A stretch of DNA of 64,000 nucleotides from Pestalotiopsis fici W106-1 (lineage: Eukaryota > Ascomycota > Sordariomycetes > Amphisphaeriales > Sporocadaceae), in the NCBI RefSeq assembly GCF_000516985.1, contig NW_006917097.1, forward strand, positions 2,952,593 to 3,016,592, in the 5' to 3' direction. A model generated the notes under the pieces. That model did no database searches, was not told where the DNA came from, and saw only the letters and a list, made by a program, of their open reading frames with translations. Made by a program: the position numbers and the translations under genes. This document shows positions 10,477-22,115 of this stretch, one piece after another; positions within the stretch are counted from its first letter, which is position 1, and each line of letters starts with the position of its first letter.

Positions 10477-13400
10477 GTCCTGCCACCTCAGCTGGATCCT
10501 TGACCGACTGGACTGCGGGCAATGGGGTCTTGCATGTCGATGGGACAGGGTAGGTGAAGAGGGCTGCAGGCTGACCATTGGCGAGCGCGGCGGCCAGCGG
10601 CACAGACAGATCATTCAGTACAAGCCAGTTCAATTTAGACCGATACTATGAGAATCGCCGCTGTGTCATTGGCGCACAAACTTTTTTCGAGATGTGGGAG
10701 GCTTTGTAATGCTATATCCGAGTCACTCGAATAGGTACATGCGCTTCCTCTTTCATTCTTCGCCGCTGGCGCCAGTAGCAAAGTAATATTGCTCTCGCGA
10801 CAACGTTGCGATTAACGTTAGACTGCCGCGGGGGCTATCCTCGGACGCGAGCGCTAAACATGCCTACAGGCGCTGGCCGGCAGACAGACAGAACAAACCA
10901 CATGCGCTACACTAGTTAGTAACGTCCAACCAAGGACAAGTTAGCAGGCAAGGAGCTTGATGAGATGAAGTGGCTTTCTGCAACCAGATAGAGCCCCCTT
11001 GTCTCTTCTTGGTTGGGGAAGCCTACAAGCCAGGTTGTAAGGTTTGCTCCCGTCAGTATGGTTGTGGAGGCTCCCTGATCTGGCTTGGGTACCGCTGCAA
11101 AAGCCGCAGCGCCCCTCTCTTCTGGCCATGCTGATTTGGTTTGGGGGGCCCAGCAAGGGGGTTCCATATGGCAAACGTCCCCTCGTCCAAAGGGTGACAA
11201 GGTCGGGAAAATCTCCGAGTTGTCGAGCGGCGGCCGCCAGCCCAGAGAGAGACCCAGAAACGCAGACGGGATCAAAGTGGCCAGACAGGGTGAGCTCCTT
11301 GTGAGCGTTGCTGGCCCTGCTTGCTTGCCTGCCTTCCTGCCCGCCTGCTGCTGCCGCCGCCATGTTGACACCGATCTCTAACTATTATGTACGTACTGTG
11401 AATGCCCACCTCCCTACCCGCACGTCCTGGACCATGCGACGGCTGAGCACCACCAGATCAGTGGCTCACGATGCTTGTAAGTTGTGGTTCGTGTTCACTT
11501 GCCCTGGCTCTCTGCGTGGGCACAAGCCAGGGCGCCAGAGATCTGCCGGCCCAGGATCGATGCAAGCCTTCCCTACATCGTGCATCTCGTCAAAGTATCT
11601 AGATGATGGTATGAATCGAGTCAAGTCAGAACAGGACGGCTGAGCCGCAACAATACCTATCGAATGATAGAATGGCACATGCATGGCGGAATAGGAAAGA
11701 TGAATCGCACTGTGAATCAAAATGTTCATGTCGTCATGAGCAGAATAACAATAAGCGGCCATGGGTGTTGTAATTCATTCCCCTGTCAAGGAAAAGAAAT
11801 GGGGGGAAGGGCGGGAGCATAGGGCCTACGAGCCTGTGAACCAAGCCTGAAAGCGACTAGAGCAGGGGATAATGAATTGGACATATTCCATGATATCACT
11901 CACAAACGGCAGCAGACCAGCGTACATGTACAAATTAGCCAGTTCTCATGAACGAGTCCAAAGAGAAGGATTGGAGAGATGCAATCAAGCAAAGCTGGTA
12001 TCATTGTCGCAATCGCTAGACTCCGAGTTCCAACTCTGCGGGTCCAGGCTTGTGGGCAGCAACCCGATGAGGAAGGTGTATAGGAAATACCTCGAAAGGA
12101 TTTGGCTGGTTGGCATTCGAGCATGCAAATTCGATTGTGTCAATGTGAGTGGTTGTTAATGTAGGTATCATTGCGGCTGTATGTCTGTCTGGTTGCGTTA
12201 TGCCACATCTTCTGAGGTAACATGTCACGTTGGCCCGTCTCGGATCGTGGTTCCCTCCAAATGCGGTTGTTGAAAAAGAGCCGTCGTTGTTATTGATCGG
12301 CACGGTTGTTCTTTCTCAAAACTTCTATCATGTACATCAATACTTGCATATGTAGTATGGAGTACATGATGCACGCGTAGATACATGTTGACATTAAGGT
12401 ATTCCAAGGTGTACGTACCCGTGGCGATGAGCACATGGACAGTCATATCAGTCAGTCAATCAATCAGCCTACGTTTCCGTGCGTCATGAAGAAATTTGGG
12501 GTTATGGGGAGCGGCTGTAAGGTGAAAGAAAGAAGAAATCATCTCCGCACGTGCATATTCGGTACCCGTGGCCTCGCGACATCATTGACGGGAATCTACT
12601 GGCTGACGACAGTCATGAAATTGCACTGATTGTCAGGCGTTTTTGAAGCTGATGGCGGAAAAAAGTGCTGCTTGCTTACCTTGTTCTGCTGGCACTGCTA
12701 GGAAGCTACCATCAACGCCAACTTCATCAATCTATGTTACATGTTGTGTAGAATGCGCACAAGGGAAGCACACTGATTTGCTCGGTTGGCTGATTAGTGC
12801 GCTGACGAATGTCTGGTGAAGGAGATGGAGTTTTCATAGGCAAATAGGAGATTAAAAATAGATTTCTGCCGACGGTGTCCGGTCCAATCTTTCCTTCATA
12901 TGCCAGCCGAGGCAACAGATCCAAACACTAAGACATATCCGTCCCGCTTGCCAATACTGCCTGGTTATTGCGAAGCTGAGACAATCAGCCAGCAGGAGGA
13001 ACTTGCGCAACTGTCTCAAGGAGAAACCAACTGCTCGACGCCACTCGTTACGGACCATTAAGGCGACTATTATTATTACTACTACCATGAATTTTTTCAA
13101 GTGACAAGTACTACGTCAGGTGGAGGATGTATAACAATATTACGCAGGTTCGTAGCATCCAACTCATACGGCTTTTTGTTTCCCCCATTAGTGTTGACAA
13201 TATGGACCAACTACAATAGCCTGGGTCTTTCGTTATCCGCCTTCCCGACATGTGCATATTTGTGCCACGGTCTTCAATAGTGTAGATTGAAGATCACCGG
13301 CTTACTATGTTGCACAAAGACAATGTTTCCATTTAGAGCTGGTTAAATAGAGTAACCTAAAGAGCGTATTTCAACCAAAGAGCCTCGTTGGTGGGAGGAC

Positions 13401-15611
13401 TCTGTACGCTGCCAATGAGCCGCCAATCAACAGCCGTGCTCGACACTGGATACTAGTTTGAGTTTTGATATTGAATGCACACTTATTACTGGAATCATTC
13501 ATTGTCTTATTACTGCCGTATTCCAGATCTGAACAGTATTCGAGGCTTTCAATCATGTGCATGCACTAGAGATACACCGAATACCTGCCGTATATCATGC
13601 AATAGTTTCTCGAGACTAAAATGGAGACAACCTTTGCTAATGCTTGAGCTGTAGACTCGAATAGTAGTTCGTACCCACTTGCCTTTCCCGGCCGGCGCGC
13701 TACCAAATATTGTTTTCGAGACGTGGGAACGGACAGAAAAGTCTCTTCTCGTACTAGTAGCTTTATCAGTCACAGTATGTTGGATACGTGACGCCGTCTT
13801 CACGGAGGCCGAGATTGATTGCCGCGTAGATGCTCATGCAAAGGTACGGAATACTGGTGCCAATATGATGGACTGTGCGTGCGCCTACAACCGACAGCAG
13901 TATGCATATTGCAACTGTATTGTTACCATTGATTTATTTATATCACATTTTTCTTGCTTTCATACACGTAGTACCCTAGAGACAAGGAAGTAGAGATTGC
14001 CCAAAGCATACTTTACTTGGAATCTGCGGTAAAGGGAATTGTAGAGATGCTACGATACGTACTGTGTCTGCACTTTGCACCTACAGGGGGAGTCGCACGT
14101 GCAGACTGGCAGCCCAAGCTGTCGGTATTCGGAATGTTGAGCAAGGGAAAAAAGCAAAAAAGAGAACCTGTGCCGGTACGTATGAGGGAAAGAGAACAAA
14201 AATAGACTACACAATAATATGTAGCTAGATATGCACGTACAAATTGGCAGACAGAACTAGCAGCTGCATGCGGCGAATGGTCTTCCGTATCAAGCTTGGC
14301 TTTCATCAAGGTTTGGCATAGCACCCGTCCACACATCGGTCCTGCTAGGCAAGTGGATATGGGGCGCTTCTATCGTTTCTTTTAGACCCAGCAGTCGAGC
14401 TGTTGTTAGGTGGATATGTGTTGGCCCGAACGCCACCTCTACACAAGTAGGTCCCCACCACGACGAAGTCGACCGCGGCACTTGCGATACAAGTTCTTCT
14501 CTCAAATTCTTTTTTCCTCCTTCATCGCGCCCCCGGTGTCGGCTTCAATATTACGAATACGGTAGTGGTGAAACGAGATATGTTTCTCGACCTCGATTGC
14601 TCCAATAATTTCAAGTACTTTGATCAGCTGGCCAAAGGGACCGCGGAATTTTTAGCCAGCGTGAAATGCTGCCCTTGACAAAATTCGTGGCCCAAGCTGC
14701 ACATCATATTCAGCTATCACTAATTTAACTTTCGACTTATTACGTCTTCGTATACTATCATTTCAGCACAATTATACTCCGTAGTCATGTCCAAGAACAC
14801 AGTGACCAAGATGCAGGGGTGGAAGAATTCAGCAGTACATGAGGTGCATTGACTGACTACTGTGTATGCATGGCTGGGAAATCTATCTACATGTACCGAC
14901 ATATCGCCAAGATCACGATCAATTCCGGTTGTGAGTGGTCAACGGGCCTTCCAAACTTCATATGGAACGTTCCCTGCACACGATAGGGAAACTGTCATCG
15001 GCACCCCGCCAGCTGCTGTATGAGGCCTTGTGAGTTTGTCGCGTCGTGTGTTGAAGGTCCCTGGTCTGCTTCGTACACAAATTTTTATGTTGCAAGCAAT
15101 TCTCTTTGCATGGTAGGTGGCCTCCCTACTTATGATCCGAAGCGTATAATACTGTATGAAACTGCAAGTAAGCAGACCGTTGTCACACTTAGCCCATTAT
15201 ACTTAACCAAATAAATATCGCAATTGGAGGGTCTCTGTTCACGGATCCAGGTTGAAAAGACACTGATTTCTTCTGAGATGCCTAGTTGTACTTAATCCAT
15301 TTGCGCCATTGGAGCAAGTTGCAAATCAGTGTTCAATTGTGCCTTGTTTCTGGCCAGTGACCAAAGCGGATGCGATTGACTGAAGGTAAGTGCATCACAT
15401 CGCGATTACCCCAGTCGCATACCCTGGCCGGGTTTTTACTGCAACGCTCTTTGCGCATGCTTGCTACCCTGACATATGGGAACCTAGTACCTTGACAACC
15501 GCCGTAGTGAGTAACAAGTCGATGCATCACACTCTTCTAGCATTGGTTCTATGACAAAAGACTACACTACAGCTTTCCTTCCCGTCGCAAGCGCGAGATA
15601 ATTTGTCCCCC
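10477..15611. other. Gene-poor region
   Basis: There are 5.1 kb with only short frames on both strands. The longest (about 150 codons near 10916-11371, minus strand) overlap one another in several frames and have no family features. I see no RNA gene here. Confidence 0.5.
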
Positions 15612-17563
15612 ATGAACCAACAAGATTCGACTTCACCACAGCAATCCAGCTTCCAAGTTGACTCAGACATACAGGTCGCGCGGGACTCCATCCACATCTC
15701 CTGTTCACCCGACGATCCAAGCATCCTCTTGAGTCTTGATCTGGATGCCGCAGTGCAGCAGGTAAGTGATGGCGCTTGTATACCCTCATTTGGCTTTCTT
15801 TTTCTTCTTCTCTACCTGCGCTGTTGCATTTCTTAATATCGACCCGTTTTCTCTCGTGTGCGCCAGGCCACGCGCCAGCCACGCGCTTCACAACCTCCAA
15901 GTCTCACCCTACCGCGACAACCTGGCCCCTGCACAATTCCCGCTGCACTACTGTGTACCCTTCCTACAGGGAAGCCTGGGACCCGCATACCGACTTGCAC
16001 CAGACTACCGGTCGCCAAGCGGCTCTTCTCCAGGTCCCTCTCGCAACAGCTGCCTAGGTACTACCTAATGTATCTCTGCTTGAAGCAGCCCATCCAGCGG
16101 CATAGAGAGGCAGTTCCGTTCCTGTCAATGCCGTCACGTTTTCTACAGCCATTTCCGCGACAGTCGTCAACTCTCTCGTGATGAGCCCAGCTTCTTATGC
16201 GCTCACTGGTAGCAGTATTCATCTTGTCGTTGCAACTAAGCTCGTTTTCGACCAAGGCCATCCCTGCAAGACTCCCGCCCTCGTTCCTCGCAGACCCTTG
16301 AGGGTTCACATTTCCCCACGACTGTCGGCAGACTAGTGGCTTTTCCTGGTCCTATACTGCGAATACCTACAGCCTGAGATACACAGTTCAATCACTCGAC
16401 AATCTGTGTTGCAGAAGCCGGAACCTCTACCACAGCCAAACTCTGCAGCTTGATTCTTCCGAGATAAGAAGGTCTGCAACATTGTTGCCGGCGATTACCA
16501 GACCGACTAACCCTGGCTTATCAAGAAAGACCTGTGGACCTCAGCATCCAGAACCCACGGCTTCGACACAGGCCTAGCAAATCATCATCGAGATAGATCT
16601 TCACTCGTCACAATATAGTGTACCCAATTCTCTTTCAACCTCGCCCTCATTGTGTCACAAGACGATCTACTCGCCAACTCCTGCTTTTGAACCACCACGC
16701 AACGGTCAAGTAGTTTTCTGTGCAGTACAGAAGCATATAGACCTGGATCGGCTCCAGCCTGCGCTGGTATCCTACCATTGTGAGCATATCAATATTCCGC
16801 CTTCGGAAATTGGTCAGCATCTATCAAGCTTGAGACCACGAGATTTCTCAGTTGCTGATGTGTTGCCAGGTATGAGGACATTGCGCCACCTGCTTTCTCG
16901 CTTAAAACGATCGAGAATAGGCTCTACTTCGGTGAGTGAACGATAATTGCATTTTCTTATAATCTATTTTGGCGCGTTCCTATTTACCCCTTTCTCACCA
17001 ATCCTTTTTGCCTCTTCATGGTCGTTCTTTCTGCATCGTACCAAAAAGCTCTACTTTTACACATGTGATAGTTTGCTGCATTTCATGGCAGAATACCAAT
17101 ATGGTAGCATGGATCCTTCCTATACCCTGGTAGCCACGATATGCAGCCGGGTTCATTGCACACCATCCTACCCACTCACCCTTGCGAACTTGTCATCAGG
17201 GATATTGAGTGGATTACCAAGGAAGCAACCCTTGACTATGTTCCCGAGGTCCCTCAACGGGCCGTCACTTTGGCTTGCACACGAATCAGTCGACTCTGCA
17301 GACGTACCCTGCACTAGATGATATATACTAGATCAGACCCCAACCCCAAGACTCTTCGCAGCACTGCCCTTGCGTCTTCAGAGTGCATACTTGCAACGTT
17401 TTTGCCCTGCCTGCTTCGGACGAACAGAAGCTGCCTGCATCCTTGCGTCACTTATACAATACACAATTACAACAATCTACCCTTGACACGTAATACTCCT
17501 TGTCTGCTGCATACTGCATTGCAGAGCTACACGCAGACTGCCCGTATGAGGTCCCTGTCTTAG
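15612..17563 (+). pseudogene. Possible decayed Gln/Pro/Ser-rich gene
   Basis: An ATG at 15612 starts 50 codons (MNQQDSTSPQQ...) that end exactly at a GTAAGT donor at 15762. An acceptor at 15865-15866 after a pyrimidine-rich intron rejoins the frame and gives about 105 more codons. Beyond this the sequence reads like coding DNA but changes frame repeatedly. For example, near 17100 one frame reads YGSMDPSY and a neighbouring frame continues with SHDMQPGS. Near 17260-17310 a third frame reads GLHTNQSTLQTYPALD. These are the Ser/Pro/Gln-rich patterns seen in fungal regulators. The simplest reading is a gene broken by small indels. Coincidence in CT-rich DNA or unrecognised short exons are the alternatives. 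I cannot name a parent family. Confidence 0.25.
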
Positions 17564-20500
17564 CTACATTCCGCTCGTTGTCCTGCTGGGCTACTGCGTG
17601 GCTTTTCTTCATAATTCAACGTTTGCATGAACTGACACTGGCGACACAGACTCGGCAACAGGCATAGTGCGCGCACAGCACCTTCAGCCACACAAGGACT
17701 GATTCACGACATACCTCGTCAAGGTTCATCCTCACAAGCCCATTGGAAAGATTGCTGTGTAGTCGAATTTGCGTAACTGCAAACGCCACAGATACAACGG
17801 CCAAAAACCAAGAACCGACTCCTCGGATCCAGCTGGTCCCTGATCTTCTTGCATTCGCACAATCGCGTCGATTTTGTTAGAAAAAGAGACAACGATCCAT
17901 TATTTTTACTTTGAGTGTACCTGAGCACTACTGCACAGATACTCCACCAACGTAGGTCAACTTCGTCCTCTTCTCCTACCTACACGACTACTTGAGTAGA
18001 CTACTCTCTATTTTCCTCTTCCACCCAACTGAGCACAAATTGAATCGTTACACCCTTTACCTGTGCATAATGATTCGAGCCCGAAAAGACACGGCTTTTC
18101 GGCTAATGCGCTCATTTCTGGATATCAATTCCGGCGTTGCCTTTATTCCTTCAACCGCACAGTTGCGCGTTTGCATGAAATCCATCTCGAAGACTCTTCC
18201 AATCAATGCCTACAGGCTACAACGCTTCTTTCAGGTCATTTCCTGGTAATTTCGCCAAGGTTCATGGGTGTTTCTATTTTTATTGCACCGAATCGCGTAT
18301 TCACTTTGCCGCATTGAGGCAGAATCTCCACTCAATTGTCCAAACAGGTTCTCTCAGCGCAGGCTAATCATCCCAAAGATATAGTGCGTGAAGCATACTC
18401 GATTGTGTCATTGCCTTTCCCGACTACAAGCATTGTGTTTTTCCCCCAGCAAAACGTCGGGAACCGTATATATCAATTACTCACCATACAACTTGAACTT
18501 GGACAAGCTGCAGTAGGCTTGCGATCTACACAATACACACAATTAGGTGAGTGCAGCCCCCGGCCTCGACAATTCACGTTATGCGTCAAATGTCCTTCTT
18601 TTCCTGTTAGCGCTCGAATGCCGAGACTCTTCATCGTCGCAACATGGGCAGCCCTGGCTACAACATCCATATGCGGGGAATATCAGGACGAACCTCAAGC
18701 CATCAGCATAAGCTTGTGACCTTTGTTTTTAAATCTTTCCTTCAACGGCCGCGCCGATATGGGCCGTGCGCAGAGTTCGCTTCACTTTCATGGTTCATCG
18801 TTGCGCTGGAGAAATATGTCCTCTGACTGACACGCATCATATCATAGACCAGGCACAGAGCAGGTACCAATCACGAATTATTAGGTTGGGCAGATACGTT
18901 TGAAAATGGCCCAACGTCGACACCAGGCTCCAAACCCTTACGTCAAGGAAGAGCAAGGACATGATTCGGTAGGTTATTTTTCTTTTGGTTCGTTGGTACC
19001 GATGCCTCTCTGATGGTATATCGTGTTTCTATATTCTCTCATCTCTATTTCATACCCCGTGTACACAATTCTTGTGTGTCGTGCACCTAGTTGCGGGTAG
19101 TCCGCGGTTATCGACATCAGATCGTGGTGCCAGACCACGAACACCCAAGCATTCAGCCTCAAGTGTGCCTCTGATGCTTGAAGGGTGGACAAGACCAGGG
19201 AACGGGATATCCATGCTGGAGGGGGGACCCAGCAACTACCTGGGCAGGCCGACCTTGGGGACTGGTTTGCAGGTCCCGTCGTTTGCTGGGCGCACGGCAT
19301 GGTTACGTGGATTCCCCATCGCTTCCAGAAGATCGCAATGCCTGTCGCAAGCTTGCCCATGTTGAACCGGATTCGATGAAAGTGGATCCTCCCAGGGGGC
19401 TGGTCTGCTGTTTCACAAGCGGCCGGGGGTCATTCTTCTGGAACAGGGCTTGCGTGGGCCACCATGTTAGCGTCACTCCTCTACGCGCTACCTGCTGGCA
19501 CACTGTCGCGACTCGAACAGGGGATCGATCACGTCCGCAACTGCATTTGCTGCGTACTGCGTACTGCTCGTCCATGCTGCGCGGCCTCTGCTCTTATCTG
19601 CCCACGATTTGATATTGAAAGAGCCATCAAGCCCGATCACGCCTCCTTCGCGTCGAGTCTTGACGCGCCAGACGCTGATGTGCCTCGCAACGTCCGAGCC
19701 CCAGGTGGAGAGCAGGAAGAAATGTGGGCTTGTGGGCTCCTTGGGCCTTGCACCACGATGGTTGTGATTCGTAATTCATCCGCGCGGGCGCACTAGCCAC
19801 ACTGTAGTCTTCAATGGCTCGGAACTCTCACAGCTGGCAATTGGGCCATGCGATGGTGTGAGTGCGAAACAGGCGTGGCGGGCGAGCGAGATGAGAAGGC
19901 CTATCAGCAACACGCTACCGCGAAACTGCAACAATGAGTAACAAAAACCGTTTTTCTATCCCCTTGGCTCTTGGGTCGTTCCTCTGTGTGGGGCCCGAAA
20001 GGTCATGCGGAAGAAGCTTCGATGACGGCAATCTCAATTACATGGCCACCAAGGAACCACTGGCACCTAGGCATATATGCTGTACTAGCGGATTAAGACT
20101 ACGTACCTTAATTGGTCGAGCAACAGGAGTTGATGCAATGTACTCTGTACTCTCAACGTCGAACTTTCAGTCTGAACTTTCAGTTACCAGACGCATTGTG
20201 GAAGACAAAATTCAGCAGCAGCAGCAAGCGTGGCAAGCCCGTAAAAGCCGAATTGCTTTCCGTACTATGTACGTACAGACTTTTCGGGACAGCCAATGGC
20301 AGAGATGGTATCTTAACTAGCGGGTCTGTTGGACACGAAGAGCTGAAAAGTCGCTGTTGTAACTTGATCGCAAGCATGACGGCGGTGGAGACTCTACGAC
20401 CTTTTGGACCTTGGTATCGCCCGGGCCCGCATTCTGCACTGAGGTACTCTGTACAGAGTACAGAGCACTCCACACTAGCTCCCTCCTCCCGTTTCCGCGA

Positions 20501-21039
20501 CAGACGGCCAACAGAGACTGACCTTTTGGGCCAAATCGCCAATACGAATACACTTCCCTGGGCTCTCAAAGCGGTTGGTTGTTGCAAACGTTGTCGCAAC
20601 GTCCAACTTTCTTTCTCATCAGATGGAAGAAAGATGCAGCATATTCCAATATGAAAGCTGCGAGCGTTGACCAGACAACGAGACATTGCATCTCCTGTCC
20701 TCAAGCCATTTTCTTGCTTGTTGAGAAACCAGCAACCGTCTAGCATCTCTCACAGAGGTTTCTCCCACATCTCATGAGATGGAGAAGAAGAAAAAAAGAT
20801 ATTCAAGATGGCCTCGCTATTCCTCTTCGAGACATCGAATGACAGAAGAGTGCACACCCGCCAGCCCCGAGCTGTGGAGCCATGGACAGTCAGACAGAGA
20901 ACCAACGACTGCCAGTCTGCGAGTCCTTCACACGGCTTGTCACACACCGCCTTGTGTCCGTCGCCCTCCTTCTAGCTCGCGAGAGGGAGCTTTACCCCTG
21001 CTCCGCTTCTTAGTCTCGGTGATGATTCCCATTCGAGTC
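17564..21039. other. Gene-poor region upstream of the medusa-like gene
   Basis: There are no supportable genes. A short frame at 18907-18969 (MAQRRHQAPNPYVKEEQ) ends at a GTAGGT donor-like site and could be a relic exon or part of a long transcript leader. Frames near 19000-19800 and 20100-20750 overlap in several frames and show no family features. Confidence 0.45.
20444..20461. repeat. Perfect 18-bp palindrome
   Basis: GTACTCTGTACAGAGTAC reads the same on both strands. It contains two overlapping inverted copies of the dispersed word TACTCTGTAC. A further direct copy lies 300 bp upstream at 20141. Confidence 0.85.
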
Positions 21040-22115
21040 TAAGGTCATCCTCGGCTCTGCAAAAACCGCACTCAATTGGTCTCCTCATTTAAAGCTACAG
21101 CTTCTACCCTGCCCCCTGATCACCATTTCCATCTTCACCCCTGGGGTGGTTCGATCAAGTCTTCTTCGCAGTACCTTTCTGTTTTTTTTTTTTTTTTTTC
21201 CTTTGGGCGCAATTTCTCTGCTGGGCGATGGCTTGGTTCTGTGCTATGTCTGCCCGTACATCTCAACTGGTATCTTTCCGTCTAAGTCCCAATGCCTTTG
21301 CCGCAGGCATCGCACGTCCTTTCTACTCGACCAAACAAGCAGTCATATCGTCTCTGATATATCTTTTGCGTCGGCCAGAGCGTCGCGCAACGGGAGTAGC
21401 GGACTGAACGATCATACATCTGCTGTCTCCCCCGTACCTTGGACTCCATTGGAAATCCACAATTCATCCCTACCTGTGTACCTTGTCTTGCTCACCTTGA
21501 TCCGTACAAGCCCTCAAATATCACCGACCCTGCCCCCCCATCCATCCATCGTTGCAGTCAAGAATCCTCGCTCCGATCTCCAAATCTCTTTGACGCTCTT
21601 TTTATCCCTCTCTCTCCAAGGTCCCCTGTCAGGACCCATTCTCTTACCTTTTCCTGGTCACCTTGAGGCATTGTCTCGTCGCGACCCGATTAAGCTTGTA
21701 GCTGGTAGGCGATACCTAGTCGGTGAACCTCGATCATCGGGTTTGGCTTCCCGATTACACTCTCATCTACCCACTCCTACCATTCTGGAGGCGCGACCGA
21801 CTGGAGTGTTTATTTCCCTGGTACCGCTTTTTATTTTTTTTTTCATCTCTCCTCTTTCTTTGGTCCCCTTGTCATTTCGTTGCGGCATGCACGTTCTGGC
21901 CCTGGTCTTATATCCCAGCATTTGCTCCCCCCCGTCGAAGGCGCGCCTGAGCCGTTGAACCTCGTCCACCAGCCAGGGCAAGCATGCTTGAGGTTTCCCC
22001 AGACCTTGAAAGTTGTCAGAAAAAATAAAAATATCGACGCGTCCTTACATCTTGTCTTCTTGTTCTATAGTCATTGCCTTTGTTTGGCCTCAACAACATA
22101 TAGAAATCAGTACTA
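21040..22115 (+). promoter_or_regulatory. Pyrimidine-rich leader/promoter of the medusa-like gene
   Basis: About 1 kb of strongly CT-rich sequence on the coding strand precedes the first ATG, including 18 consecutive T at 21182-21199. Such pyrimidine tracts are common in fungal core promoters and long 5' leaders. A long frame through it (21146-21958) starts at GTG and is very Ser/Leu/Pro/Phe-biased, so I treat it as non-coding. AG-ending sites shortly before 22116 allow an intron in the leader. The medA-type genes of other fungi are known for long, complex leaders. Confidence 0.45.

Noticed and set aside
21146..21958. Long plus-strand frame of 270 codons upstream of the medusa-like gene
   Set aside because: It opens at GTG, runs through a T18 tract and CT-rich DNA, and is composed mainly of Ser, Leu, Pro and Phe. 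It fits a pyrimidine-rich leader better than a protein.
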